Shown in pieces: positions 1-9,596 of a stretch of 62,167 nt of DNA. The stretch lies in the NCBI GenBank assembly GCA_905221605.1, contig CAJNDS010000036.1:877690-939856 (forward strand), in the 5' to 3' direction. The notes under the pieces are model-generated. The model was not told the origin of the DNA, ran no database searches, and worked only from the letters and a program-made list of their open reading frames with translations. The translations under genes and the position numbers were made by a program. This DNA comes from Symbiodinium natans. Lineage: Eukaryota > Sar > Dinophyceae > Suessiales > Symbiodiniaceae. Every line of letters begins with the position of its first letter. The stretch's first letter is position 1.

Positions 1-483
1 CCACGCAGTGTGTCGCAGCCCAAGCTCGGGAGGAGGCTTTTCCCGCTGCGTGGGGGGTTTTATCATCAGGGCTTTAACCCTAAACCCTAAACCCTCAACC
101 CTTAACCCTCAACCCTCAACCCTAAACCCTAAACCCTAAACCCTACACCCGAAACCCGAAACCCTAAGGGGGTGGCTTTGCGGCCATCGAAGCCCTTGTG
201 TCGCTACACTCTACTGCTGTTGGCGGTTCAGGGTAGTTGGGGGTTCAGGGTTTAGGCTCTTTGCGGGCTGCGGGTTTGGGGTTCAGGGTGGGGTTTAGGG
301 TTCAGGACGTAGGCGTGATTTGGAGCTAGTGGTAACTAGGGTTATAAGTACCCTGAACAAACGTGGCTCCCCAAAGCAGCGCCACAACGTAAGATGAGGC
401 TGTCAGCGCCGCGCTGTAAATTGGCGCGTCGTTTAGATCCTGAGAAGAGAGGCACGCCGGACGCTCACGCTCAGCCTTCAAGC

Positions 484-611
484 ACCCTAAACCCTTAAAC
501 CCTAAACCCTAAACCCTAAACCCTAAACCCTAAACCCTAAACCCTAAACCCTAAACCCTAAACCCTAAACCCTAAACCCTAAACCCTAAACCCTAAACCC
601 TAAACCCTAAA
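484..611 (+). repeat. Interstitial telomere-like array (CCCTAAA)n
   Basis: About 18 nearly perfect CCCTAAA units. The preceding island (about 360-480) is open on + and may be an exon. No promoter or coding signal lies within the array. Confidence 0.95.
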
Positions 612-1041
612 CTGTACAACACGGCAACCCGAAAGCTTAGTACCAGTGCCATTTGAGAGCCTCCCTCGTTAGCTTGCTTTGCGCTCACACCTCTCCTTGG
701 AGGTTCTTGGGTATTGGGTCTTTAGGGTTTAGGGTTTAGGGTTTAGGGTTTAGGGTTTAGGGTTTGCATAACTCTAGCTGTAACCTTACTTAGGGTACTT
801 ATAACCGTACTTTTAGCTGCCCATGAACCGCTTAAAACTCCAAAATAGTAATCACAATAAGAAGAATAATAATAAGAATAATAACTATGATAATTATATT
901 TCTTATAGTCCCAATATTGCTCTTACAGGGAAGAATGTACTTTTTGTCGTTTTGGGTGGTTCTTAAGCAAACGGTAGTCATGGTGTAGTCGGAGAGTGCG
1001 CTGGTTTCAGATACGTGTTCGGGTTTAGGTTTAAAGGCTCA

Positions 1042-1173
1042 CCCTAAACCCTAAACCCTAAACCCTAAACCCTAAACCCTAAACCCTAAACCCTAAACCC
1101 TAAACCCTAAACCCTAAACCCTAAACCCTAAACCCTAAACCCTAAACCCTAAACCCTAAACCCTAAAACCCTC
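1042..1173 (+). repeat. Interstitial telomere-like array (CCCTAAA)n
   Basis: About 19 near-perfect units, decaying at the right edge into CCCTCAA variants. This gradient from perfect core to degenerate flank recurs at most arrays in the window. Confidence 0.95.
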
Positions 1174-1722
1174 AACCCTCAACCCCCAACCGTCAACCTT
1201 ATGCCCAAGGTTTTCGGGTTTTGTTCAGGCTTTGCCTGTGAGTCGCACCTGCTACGTTACTTCTCCTTACTACAACGGGGATCCCCAAAAGGGTAAACTC
1301 TAAACCCTCAACCCTCAACCCCAAGCCCTAAACTCTAAACCCTAAACCCTAACCCCTAAACCCTAAACCTTAAACCATCAACCCTAAACCTTAACCCCTA
1401 AACCCTGAACCTTGAACCCTAACCCCCAAACTCTAATTTCTACCTTGCCTGGGCTGGCGCTCCTCGCGCGACCTCACCGTCAACGGGGAAGGAGTGATTT
1501 GAGGTTGAGGGCTTACCCAGGAAGCCCAGTACCTCTTAAGGTTTAGGGTGTGCGATTAGGCCGAGCAAGAAGTATTCCTTAAACTACGTGGGGCGTCTGT
1601 GATTTAAGGTTCTAATTCAGCGGTTTTGGCCTTGGGTTCCACGGCATGTGGCATTGCAGAACCCTAAACCCTAAACCCTAAGCCCTAAACCCTAAGCCCT
1701 AAACCCTAAACCCTAGCCATAG

Positions 1723-1851
1723 AGATGGCTCAAGGTGTCAGAATGCCTTTCCCGTTGGTTTGACCGAACCCATGGTGATGAGCTGCTGCGATGGCAGTCA
1801 GCTTTTTCTTTGTATTGCACGCTGCTTTCGAAGATGCTCCTGTCAGAAGCC
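1723..1851 (+). CDS. Exon candidate, unknown protein
   Basis: 43 open codons preceded by CCAT-AG and ended by the downstream CCCTAAA repeat, which supplies a TAA stop. The peptide opens RWLKVSECLSRWFDRTHGDE and ends in LLSKMLLSEA, giving a mixed helical composition with Trp, Arg and Leu. It carries no start codon of its own, so it would be an internal exon with telomere-like sequence in both flanking introns. I do not recognise the family. Confidence 0.35.
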
Positions 1852-1867
1852 TAAACCCTCCAGCCTG

Positions 1868-1963
1868 CCCTAAACCCTAAACCCTAAACCCTAAACCCTA
1901 AACCCTAAACCCTAAACCCTAAACCCTAAACCCTAAACCCTAAACCCTAAACCCTAAACCCCA
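1868..1963 (+). repeat. Interstitial telomere-like array (CCCTAAA)n
   Basis: About 13 near-perfect units directly downstream of the exon-like island at 1723-1851. Similar arrays follow at 2046-2132, and in inverted orientation at 2197-2296. Confidence 0.95.
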
Positions 1964-2296
1964 AACAACCATAAGTCCTAAGCCCTAAGCCCTAAAACAT
2001 GGAGACGCTGCTGTATGCACTTGGGGGAACTCCACTGTAAGCACAAAAACCTAAACCCTAAACCCTAAACCCTAAACCCTAAACCCTAAACCCTAAACCC
2101 TAAACCCTAAACCCTAAACCCTAAACCCTAAACCTCATGTCGGGGTTTCTCTCGGGGTTTGAGGGGGTGCGTGAGGTTCCAGGAGTTTAGGATTTGCAGT
2201 TTAGGGTTTAGGGTTTGGGGTTTAGGGTTTAGGGTGTGGGGTGTAGGGCTAAGGGTTTAGGGTTTAGGGTTTAGGGCTTAGGGTTTAGGGTTTAGG

Positions 2297-2440
2297 GATC
2301 TTCAACTTTCTGAGCCTGAGACAGGGAGCTTCAATGATTCTTCGATGCCCTCGGTCCCCGGCTTCGTGTCGAGCCGGGTTGCGCCTCGGCGCGTAGACGT
2401 TGCCTGCACACGTTCTGTCAGCTTTCGAGCGAGACAGTCC
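2297..2440 (+). CDS. Exon candidate, Ser/Arg-rich
   Basis: 48 open codons right after a TTTAGGG array, starting DLQLSEPETGSFNDSSMPSV and continuing with an Arg/Val-rich part. The only stop is the TAG after RARQS. Composition is unlike the flanking repeats and consistent with coding sequence. No motif is recognised and splice sites are uncertain. Confidence 0.35.
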
Positions 2441-2550
2441 TAGACACTAGAAACGCCAAGCCTTAGATCAATCCCTAAGCCCTAACCCCTAGACCCTAAG
2501 CCCCAAGCCCTAAGACCCCGACACCCTCCCTCCCCCCCCCCCCCCGGCTT

Positions 2551-2634
2551 CTGTTTGCTAAGTTAGCTAAGTCTGCCCATGCTCTTCAAGACAGGGGGCA
2601 GTTCTCCAGATTATGGTCTCTTGTGGGGCTCCCT
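2551..2634 (+). CDS. Exon candidate, short helical
   Basis: 28 open codons (LFAKLAKSAHALQDRGQFSR then LWSLVGLP) between a C-tract at 2522-2545 and degenerate repeat. It reads as an amphipathic helix. A second frame is partly open, so the frame choice rests on composition only. Confidence 0.25.
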
Positions 2635-3189
2635 TAGTACGAGTCCGTGGTCTAGTGGGAACCTTAACTATTTTTGGCAACATATGCCCCAAACGGCCCA
2701 AACTCTAAACCCTAAACCCTGAAACCCTAAACCCTAAACGGTGCTTCTTCGCATGCTGCAGCCCTTCGGAAAGCCCTAAACCCTAAACCCCTCAACCTCC
2801 CAAAATATGGGCCACCCTAACTACACCCTAGGGGCTTGGGGTCGTGCAAGTACTCCCAAGCGGTGGTGTGTGGTGCTGGACCCTGAAAGCGAAGGCATGT
2901 AAACTCGCACCCCTAAGGTTTTACCCCCTGAAGGGTTCCCTGAATATGCTACATTCTCAAAGAGGGAGCCTGATGAAGGTTCCCGAAACCTAAGGGCGCA
3001 ACCTTAAGGGTCCAAGGAACAACCTTTAAGAATGTTGAGTGTAACCCTAAACCCGAAACCCTAAAACCTAAACCCTCAACCCTGAACTCTAAACCCAAAA
3101 CCCTAAGAACTTCGGGGTTTAAAGGGCTGTGTGGTGGCTTGCAGGCTCAGAGTTGCTTTCTAGGCAAGACCCTAAGTAGGATAGTCTGC

Positions 3190-3299
3190 CACCCACCCAC
3201 CCCCCCCCCCCCCCCCCCCCCCCAAAAAAAAACAAAAAAGAACAAGGAACAAATACAAGAACCCCATATTGCTATGTTACCCTGATGAGGAAGAATATG

Positions 3300-3334
<35 letters not shown>

Positions 3335-3361
3335 TTTTGGGTTTGGGGGGGGGGGGGGGGT
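3190..3361. repeat. Poly-C/poly-A and (TG)n/poly-T/poly-G tracts in inverted arrangement
   Basis: A C-tract followed by an A-tract (about 3198-3235) is mirrored about 100 bp later by (TG)16 at 3299-3331, a T-tract and a G-tract ending near 3360. The order C-A then T-G makes the flanks self-complementary. Homopolymer lengths are likely to be sequencing-error prone. Confidence 0.8.
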
Positions 3362-3761
3362 TTAAGCAAATAGTAGTCTAGCCGAGTACCTACAAATGCA
3401 AAAATCCCGCCGGAACCTAGAGCACGAGCACCTGAAACCCTAGCTAGAGGCTACCATGAGGCTTCAAGCACATCGCCTCAAAAGCCAAGATGCCCTAAAC
3501 CATAAACTTAAACCCTAGATCCTAAACCCTACACCCTACACCCTACACCCTAAACCCTAAACCCTAAACCCTAAACCCTAAACCCTAAACCCAAAACCCC
3601 AAATCTTTTGCATCGTAACAAGGCCCCTCTGGCCTCTAGGTGTGAAAGCGATAGGCTTTGGGCCTGAGGGTCTTAGGGGGAGTTTTGCTTGTACAGGTTT
3701 AGGGTTTAGGGTTTAGGGTTTAGGGTTTAGGGTTTAGGGTCCACGTCATCTGCCTCAGCCA

Positions 3762-3941
3762 ATGCTGATGTTGAATGCCTTTAAAGACACTGCAGGCGAA
3801 TTAGCTTCTTCTGAAGTGCTCAGCGGCATGCTGCGAAGTGTTCGGCCTTTGGGACGTCAGTGCGTGGATAGGGGTGGGGGTTACGCCAGCTATTGGGCCG
3901 TGACCCAAGGATTGGGCCAGAGCAGGCGGGAGAGGGTTTAG
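3762..3941 (+). CDS. Small ORF or exon, unknown protein
   Basis: 59-codon ORF with an ATG (MLMLNAFKDTAGELASSEVL...), just downstream of a CTCAG that could be an acceptor. It includes a Leu-rich helix followed by RPLGRQCVDRGGGY and ends at the TAG inside a TTTAGGG unit. The stop being contributed by the repeat suggests the true exon ends a few bases earlier. No family recognised. Confidence 0.35.
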   Translation: MLMLNAFKDTAGELASSEVLSGMLRSVRPLGRQCVDRGGGYASYWAVTQGLGQSRRERV

Positions 3942-4279
3942 GGTTTAGGGTTTAGGGCTTTTAGGGTTTAGGGTTTAGGGTTTAGGGTTTAGGGTTTAGG
4001 GTTTAGGGTTAGGGAACCTGAACACTAACTCGCACTCGGGCAACCTTCGTACCCCTTCCCGCACAAGTTTTCTCTGGGCCTCCTTCTGACGACTTATGGC
4101 ATTTCCCCAAATCGGGTTACCCCTAAGCTACATGCAAAGAGTATAATTCTCATTGTCGGGGCCCCGTCCATATAGTTGCCCTGCTTATCTCCCTCTCAAT
4201 CTCTAAACTTACTAAACTCTAAACCCTATCTTGGCATTTTTGGGAAGCCCCTTGTCAGCCAATCCGCTCCTCAAGAGGA

Positions 4280-4612
4280 GTGTGTATGACTCACTGGGTT
4301 TATGGTTTACGGTTTAGGGCCTCCGGTTTTCTGAGAGTCACACAACTAGTGCAAACAGCATACGAACTTCACATACGCAAGACAGCATGCCCCGGAGCGT
4401 TCCTGTCTGTTTGGCTTGGCGTCCTTGCGCTCGTCTCGCAAGCCAGGCTCTACAGAAGTTGCGGAGAACAGACGCGCACAGTCTTGCGCTCGTCGCAAAG
4501 ACATGCAGAATCAACACTCCGGACGCTGCGTCTGGAATATGATCTTGGCAGCTTTTCCAAGTCTGTTTGTCGCGGCCTCTGCCTTTCTAGCATAGGCTTT
4601 GGGCTTGACTAG
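4280..4612 (+). CDS. Open reading frame, possibly exon(s), unknown
   Basis: 110 codons open from a TTTACGGTTTAGGG-derived start. The first ~15 residues come from telomere-like sequence, so the ATG is doubtful. The part from about 4330 is non-repetitive. A second + frame encodes a hydrophobic stretch (MILAAFPSLFVAASAFLA) near 4544-4597, so which frame is real is unclear. No homologue recognised. Confidence 0.25.
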   Translation: MCMTHWVYGLRFRASGFLRVTQLVQTAYELHIRKTACPGAFLSVWLGVLALVSQARLYRSCGEQTRTVLRSSQRHAESTLRTLRLEYDLGSFSKSVCRGLCLSSIGFGLD

Positions 4613-4731
4613 GAGGCTCATGAGTAGTTCTAATTAAGTGGGAGTATAAGTAGGATAATTCTAGTTGAAGCCTTGTTTCGGGTGCTTACAACTTACAACC
4701 CTACTTATAACTACCCATGAACCTTCAATTA
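4607..4731. mobile_element. Family A inverted-repeat element (MITE/introner-like)
   Basis: Left end reads AGGAGGCTCATGAGTAG and right end CTACCCATGAACCTTCAATT, which are mutual inverse complements with few mismatches. The interior contains the family's TATAAGTAGG-type subterminal repeats. A second right-half copy follows at about 4754-4798. Confidence 0.6.
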
Positions 4732-5050
4732 GTCAGTTGTAATGATGGCCACCCTACTTATGACCCCAAGTAGAACTACCCATGAACCTCCAAGTAGGGC
4801 TTCAGGCTTTAAAGCCCTGAGCCCTAAACCCTAAAACTCAAATCCTAGACCCGAAGCCCTAAACCTTAAACCCCACCAGTTAGAAGTTCTTTCCTAGTAG
4901 ACTTTCTGCCCGGGACGCGGCTTGAGGCTTTCTGCACCTGCACAGCAAGGGCACGGCGAGAGCATGCCCTACTGGGAAGATCCATGGGTGTAGGGTTTAG
5001 GGTAGTTATAAGTAGAGTGATGGGTACCTTAGGTACGGGCCCCCCATTTA

Positions 5051-5173
5051 TACTCCCGCTTCCTAGAAGACATGTGCATACGTGTGGTCGGAGGCACGTG
5101 TGCTCTAAGGCAAGTTGGGCGATGGGTGAGGCTTCGGGCAGCTAGAGGAAAGCCATTCGCAGCTCTGACACCC
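5051..5173 (+). CDS. Exon candidate, Arg-rich
   Basis: 41 open codons beginning YSRFLEDMCIRVVGGTCALR and continuing QVGRWVRLRAARGKPFAAL. No ORF of this composition is expected from the flanking CCCTAAA repeats, which provide the stop. Likely an internal exon of an unrecognised gene. Confidence 0.35.
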
Positions 5174-5223
5174 TAAGCCCCAACCCTCATTCCACTCCAA
5201 ACCCTGAGCCCCAAACCCCCAAG

Positions 5224-5291
5224 ACTAAACCCTGAACCCCAAACCCCTAAACCCCTAAACCCCTAAACCCCTAAACCCCTAAACCCCTAAA
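5224..5291 (+). repeat. (CCCCTAAA)n variant telomere-like array
   Basis: Octamer CCCCTAAA repeated about eight times. The same octamer recurs at 5640-5800 and 59040-59115, and as its complement TTTAGGGG at 5920-6035. A heptamer-to-octamer shift within one locus suggests local expansion of a mutant unit. Confidence 0.9.
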
Positions 5292-5402
5292 TTTAAGAGC
5301 CTCCGGCTCAAGCCGCCGACCCCGCTGGAGCATAGTTGAGAGGTCTAAACCCGCTCGCATGGAAGATCATCCCAACCTGCTCGGCAGAGTTCTGTGAATC
5401 GC

Positions 5403-5595
5403 TTGGGGGGGGGTAGGGGGTAGCACCAGGACAAGCTCAAGCCAAAAAGACAGGTGGGTGGGGGTGGGGGGGGGAGGGGGGGGGGGTGGGAGGTAGGGGG
5501 GGGGGTGGTGGGGTGGGGGGGTGGGGGGGGGGCGGGTGGTGCGGTCCCGAAAAAAAATTGTGCACCGACCCCCCCACCCCCCCCCCCCCCGCGTT
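5403..5595. repeat. G-tract followed by C-tract, low complexity
   Basis: About 130 bp of nearly uninterrupted G runs on + (5403-5532) followed after a short A-tract by a C run (5567-5591). Proline- or glycine-only reading frames here are compositional artefacts. The tracts could form G-quadruplexes or a long G:C hairpin. Confidence 0.85.
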
Positions 5596-5639
5596 TTGTC
5601 ACCTCCTTTTCCCATCCAACACACGCCGCCAGGTCGGCG

Positions 5640-6131
5640 GACCCCTAAACCCCGACCCCTAAACCCCTAACCCCTAAACCCCTAAACCCCTAAACCCCTA
5701 AACCCCCAAACCCCTAAACCGCTAAACCCCTAAACCCCTAAACCCCTAAACCCCCAAAACCCTTAAACCCCTAAACCCCTAAACCCCGAAACCCCTAAAC
5801 CCTAAACCCCAAAACCCCAAAACCCCAAAACCTTAACAGCGCAGAACTCCTGCTCAAGCAGTCTCTTGACCCCAGGCGCGGTCTAGGGTCTAGGGTCTAG
5901 GGTTAGGGCTTAGGGCTTGAGGGGTTTAGGGGTTTAGGGGTTTAGGGGTTTAGGGGTTTGGGGGTTTAGGGGTTTAGGGGTTTAGGGGTTTGGGGGTTTG
6001 GGGGTTTGGGGGTTTAGGGGTTTAGGGGTTTAGGGTTTTAGTGCTGTAGGCCTCAGAGGTTTTGGCGCAAATGCTCCTCGACCCTGCCCTAAACCCTAGA
6101 CCCTAAACCCTAAACCCTAAACCCTAAACCC
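5640..6131. repeat. Convergent CCCCTAAA and TTTAGGGG arrays
   Basis: A CCCCTAAA array (5640-5835) is followed by a 45 bp open island (SAELLLKQSLDPRR, about 5836-5880), then a TTTAGGGG array of opposite orientation (5880-6035), a second short island (ASEVLAQMLLDPA, about 6050-6089) and CCCTAAA units. The two arrays could pair as an inverted repeat of over 100 bp with the first island in the loop. Confidence 0.85.
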
Positions 6132-6460
6132 CATCATGGAGTTTTGGGTTTGCACGAGTCTAGGGGAGGCATGACTCCATCGAACCGAAGCAGGGAGGGG
6201 GCGGTTTTCTGGTTTTTTGGGTGGTTTTCTGGGTTTAGGACCTCAGGATTTCTGGCCCTAGGTTCTTTTAGGGTTAGGGCTTCAGGTTTTCGGGGTTAGG
6301 ATTTTTGGTTGCAGGTTTTTTTTTTTGTTTTGCTTGCGTTTTGTTGTAGGTTTCTTCAGGGTTCCTGACAGGGGTGGTCAGGTGGGGTTTAGGGTAGCGG
6401 GGTTCAGGGCTTTGTAAAAGGTTTATGGTGGATTTATGGATTGCGGGTTAGGGTTTTTCA

Positions 6461-6563
6461 GTTGGGATGTTCCCCCTTGTACCAAAAGTCCTTAATCGGG
6501 ACTATACTAGGGGGTACTATAACCCCTACTAAGGACTGCTAGTAGAAGGAGGAGCATCCCAGG
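6461..6563. mobile_element. Family B inverted-repeat element, copy 1
   Basis: The left end GTTGGGATGTTCCCCCTTGT continues to AGTCCTTAAT. The right end is its inverse complement, ending GGAGCATCCCAGG. The arms cover about 34 bp with roughly eight mismatches, so nearly the whole ~103 bp element folds on itself. It has no coding capacity, like a non-autonomous MITE. Confidence 0.7.
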
Positions 6564-6570
6564 TTTTCCG

Positions 6571-6729
6571 GTACATCCCTCTAAACTTCCTAAACTTCCT
6601 AAACTTCCTAAACTTCCTACACTTCCTAAACTTCCTAAACTTCCTAAACTTCCTAAACTTCCTACACTTCCTAAACTTCCTAAGCTTCCTAAACTTCCTA
6701 ATCTTCCTAAACTTCCTAAACTTCCTAAA
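6571..6729 (+). repeat. 9-bp tandem repeat (CTTCCTAAA)n
   Basis: About 17 copies of CTTCCTAAA with a few substitutions (TAC, AAT or AAG for AAA). It resembles the telomeric unit with TT inserted into CCCTAAA and merges at its right end into normal CCCTAAA units. Confidence 0.9.
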
Positions 6730-6796
6730 CCCTAAACCTAAACCCTAAAATCCTAAACCCGAATCCTTAAGCCCTAAGCCCTGAACCCTAAACCCT

Positions 6797-7172
6797 AAAC
6801 CCCTCCTGAACTCCTTATGAAAGCGCTTCACCCAGACGCCCCAAGCCATCGGTGGAGACAGTTCTTTGTTGGGATGTTTCCCCCCTTATGATACTAACAG
6901 TCCTTCATGGGGATCATAGTCCTTAATAGGGGTATGATAATCCTTTTTTAAGGACTCGCTAAACCCTAAACCCTAAACCCAAAACCCAAAACCCAAAACC
7001 CAAAACCCTAAACCCTCAACCCTAAATCCTAAACCCTAAACCCCACTATAATTCCTATGAGGGACTGCTCGTATCAAAGGGGGCACATCCCAAGTTCTTT
7101 GTTTGGTGCGACGCTTCGATGGTGCAGAGGGAGGGACATGGAGTCCTCAAAAAAGGCCCCAGCTATCTGAAT
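6797..7172 (+). CDS. Exon candidate split by a family B element
   Basis: Open sequence before the element (PPELLMKALHPDAP...FF) and after it (VWCDASMVQREGHGVLKKGP) lies in one continuous + frame if 6869-7101 (the element plus one copy of the 8-bp direct repeat) is removed. The element itself contains stops. Either it is spliced out as an intron or it has broken the gene. Product unknown. Confidence 0.4.
6869..7093. mobile_element. Family B element, copy 2, with target duplication and internal telomere-like insert
   Basis: Begins TTGGGATGTTTCCCCCCTTA and ends GGGGGCACATCCCAA, forming inverted termini. It is flanked on both sides by GTTCTTTG (6861-6868 and 7094-7101), an 8-base direct repeat typical of a target-site duplication. 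The interior is interrupted at about 6957-7045 by CCCTAAA/CCCAAAA repeats, so telomere-like DNA has grown inside the element. Rotating the boundary within the direct repeat does not give a clean GT-AG intron, so splicing is unproven. Confidence 0.7.
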
Positions 7173-7203
7173 GACACCCTAAACCCTAAGCCCTAAACCC
7201 TTT

Positions 7204-7249
7204 GTAGGGTTTAGGGTTTAGGGTTTAGGGTTTAGGGTTTAGGGTTTAG
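7204..7249 (-). repeat. TTTAGGG array
   Basis: Six perfect TTTAGGG units, opposite in orientation to the CCCTAAA units immediately before (7176-7200), giving a small inverted junction. Confidence 0.9.
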
Positions 7250-7386
7250 GTGGAACAAATCAGGGTGCCCTCTTTAAGATACACCTGCAGGGCCCCACAA
7301 CCCGACAGCTTAGCAGGCTCTTACCTCGAAGGCATGCTTGAAGGTGAAGGTTCATGGGTAGCTGTCGGCATTGTTATTACCCTTAT

Positions 7387-7530
7387 CCCCCCCCCGCCCA
7401 ACTCCCCCCCCGCCCAACTCCCCCCCCACGCCCACCCCGCACAACGCACCCCCCCCCCCCCCCCCCCCCCACCCCCCCCCCCGCCGCGCCCCGCCGCCCC
7501 CCCTGCCCCCCCCCCCCCCCCCCCGCGAGC
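7387..7530. repeat. C-rich low-complexity tract
   Basis: About 145 bp almost entirely C with sparse A, G or T. Long Pro- and Gly-only frames on both strands are artefacts of this tract. Confidence 0.85.
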
Positions 7531-7739
7531 GCGAGGAAAACACGACTGAACCATTTTTGTGCGCTCAAGCGGGAGAAACACAACAGGCTATTGCGGTGCC
7601 TATATATAAGTTTGGACATGCCCTGCAGAAAGCCATGGTACAGCCTTAAGATTTCAGCACCAAATCTGGATGTTGATGGTTGTGATTCGTCCCTTCTCTT
7701 TGAATATACAACCATATACATAAGACATAATGCAGAATG

Positions 7740-8240
7740 TGGCTTGTATACTATTTTCTATATATATCTATATATATATATATATATATACACATAATAA
7801 TGCATATATAATACTTTAAATTTCGAATTTGCAATATGACTATTCTTAGTTAAAACTTATGTATTCAAGTAATAAGCAAGCAAATAAATAGAAACAATAA
7901 GTAAATAGATGTAAATATGAATATAAATATAAGCATAAATAGAAATATATAAATAGAAATATATAGATCGAAATATAGAAATAGAAATATAGACATAGAA
8001 ATATATAAATAGAAATGTATACATAGAAATGTATAAATAGAGATATATCATTATATAAATATACATATGTATAGAAATATAAACATAAATATAAATATAA
8101 ATATACATATAAATATAAATAAATATAAATAAATGACTAGAAGTATAAACATAACTATGAATATAAATACAAATACAAATCAATATAAATAAGCAACCCC
8201 AAGTTTTGATTGAATAAGTATATATATATATATATGTATC

Positions 8241-8271
<31 letters not shown>

Positions 8272-8302
8272 TTGATGTACATACATATAAACATATATAT
8301 GC

Positions 8303-8336
<34 letters not shown>

Positions 8337-8365
8337 GTAGGTATATATACGTATGTATGTATCTA
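7740..8365. repeat. AT-rich low-complexity region with (TA)n and ATAGAAATATA-like units
   Basis: Over 600 bp of strongly AT-rich sequence, in sharp contrast to the surrounding roughly 50% GC. (TA)n runs at both ends (7758-7790, 8218-8345) flank degenerate units of 8-12 bp built on AATATAGAAATA (7860-8170). Tyr/Ile-rich minus-strand frames follow from composition. The region could be a DNA-unwinding or matrix-attachment element, but nothing shows this directly. Confidence 0.85.
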
Positions 8366-8662
8366 CAATCCTGGCATGCCAGACTCAACAACACCCAGAT
8401 CCCGACCCAATAAAAAAGAAACACTCAGGCCCCCAGAGCCCCAAGACGTTTTCAATTCTTAAAGATTTAAGTTGTGTTTTTCTCCCATCTGGTGGTATTT
8501 TCACACGTCTAGTTGTGATTCGCCTTATTCTCGGGTTCCCCCCCCCTGGCCGAACCCTGAACCCTAAAGCCTAAAGCCCTAAGCCCTAAGCCCTAAACCC
8601 TACATCCTAAGCAACAAACCCAGAACCCTAAACCTTAGGCCTTAAGTGGATGTACCTTCCAG

Positions 8663-8755
8663 ATGGGGGTTGGGGTCCTCCAGTGCCTCCTTTTGGACGA
8701 TGCTCTCATGCGGGTGATGAAAAGATCTAAGACCGCATCCCCTGGGATGATATTA
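8663..8755 (+). CDS. Exon candidate (MGVGVLQCLLLDDALMRVMK)
   Basis: Preceded by the acceptor-like CCTTCCAG. About 31 open codons encode a Leu-rich helix followed by a basic part (RSKTASPGM). Codon content looks coding and differs from the repeat background. The exon probably ends before GGCCTAAACCC. Product unknown. Confidence 0.4.
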
Positions 8756-8834
8756 GGCCTAAACCCTAAGACTTAATCCCGAAATCCTATACCGTAAGCC
8801 CTAAGCCCTGAAAACCCCAAACCCTGAACCATCT

Positions 8835-8933
8835 ACTTGGGTTCATGGGTAGCTAGAAGAGGGGTTGTGACTGCTTTTAACCCTATCCAGGGCACTTCTA
8901 ACCCTGCTTGCAATTCTCCATGAACCTCCAAGT
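8835..8933. mobile_element. Family A inverted-repeat element
   Basis: Left end ACTTGGGTTCATGGGTAG and right end CCATGAACCTCCAAGT are inverse complements. The interior has CTTCTAACCCTGCTTG-type units. At 99 bp it is the shortest complete copy. Confidence 0.65.
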
Positions 8934-9064
8934 ACCGTGTGCGCTTCGGGGTTTAGGGTTTAGGGTTTAGGGTTTAGGGTTTAGGGTTTATGGTGGACGA
9001 GTAGATCCCCTTACACCTCCCCAACAGGTATGTGGTTTAGGGTTAAGGGTTTGGGGGTGTGCAG

Positions 9065-9166
9065 GGCACTACATTTGGGGGATGCGTTTTCTAGACTCCC
9101 TGGGGTGGGAAACCGGAAGCGTGCGGATGGGGTAGGGGTTTCTGCTTGGAGTGGCATAACACCCTA
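9065..9166 (+). CDS. Exon candidate
   Basis: Starts after GTGTGCAG|G and stays open for about 33 codons (ALHLGDAFSRLPGVGNRKRA, then DGVGVSAWSGIT). The downstream CCCTAA supplies the stop. Looks like an internal exon with an AG|G acceptor. Not recognised. Confidence 0.35.
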
Positions 9167-9596
9167 AAAACCCTAAGCCCTAAACCCTAACCCCTAAATC
9201 CTACACCGGACTCAGAGAAGTACTTCTCACGACCCGCGAACCTCCTAGAAACTGAAGGGCCCTTAGAGAGCCCCCTTTTTTTAGGGGGGGGTTTAGGGTT
9301 TTGGGGTTTCAGGGTGTTGGGTTGTTAGGGTTTTGGGGTTCAAGGGGTTCGAGTTCTCCGAAAACCCGAAGAGCTCCTTGAGCATCCAGGCTCTACGGGG
9401 GTCACCCTGACCCCGAAGCCCGATGCCCTCCACGCTACCCCCCACCTGACAGAGTTTGGGGCTTAGGGTCTAAGCCCTAAACCCTCAACCCTAAAACCCC
9501 GAAGCCCTAAACCCCTAAAACCCTAAACCCTAGCCCCTGAAATCCCTACACCCTAAACCCCAAAACCCCTAGGGCCCTTAACCCCCAAAACCCCAA

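Noticed and set aside
5345-5648. Pro-rich and Gly-rich open frames on both strands
   Set aside because: They are translations of G- and C-tracts; every frame is open for the same reason.
7250-7797. Open frames up to 147 codons around the C-rich tract
   Set aside because: Mostly poly-Pro/poly-Gly from the tract. The first ~30 codons (VEQIRVPSLRYTCRAPQPDS) may be an exon but are too weak to call.
7857-8424. Tyr/Ile-rich minus-strand frames of 89-145 codons
   Set aside because: Direct consequence of AT-rich microsatellite sequence; no normal amino-acid mix.
9343-9470. tRNA-like GGTTCGAGT motif and an open + frame
   Set aside because: No matching acceptor stem or A-box found; a possible exon (VRVLRKPEELLEHPG) is too uncertain to list.
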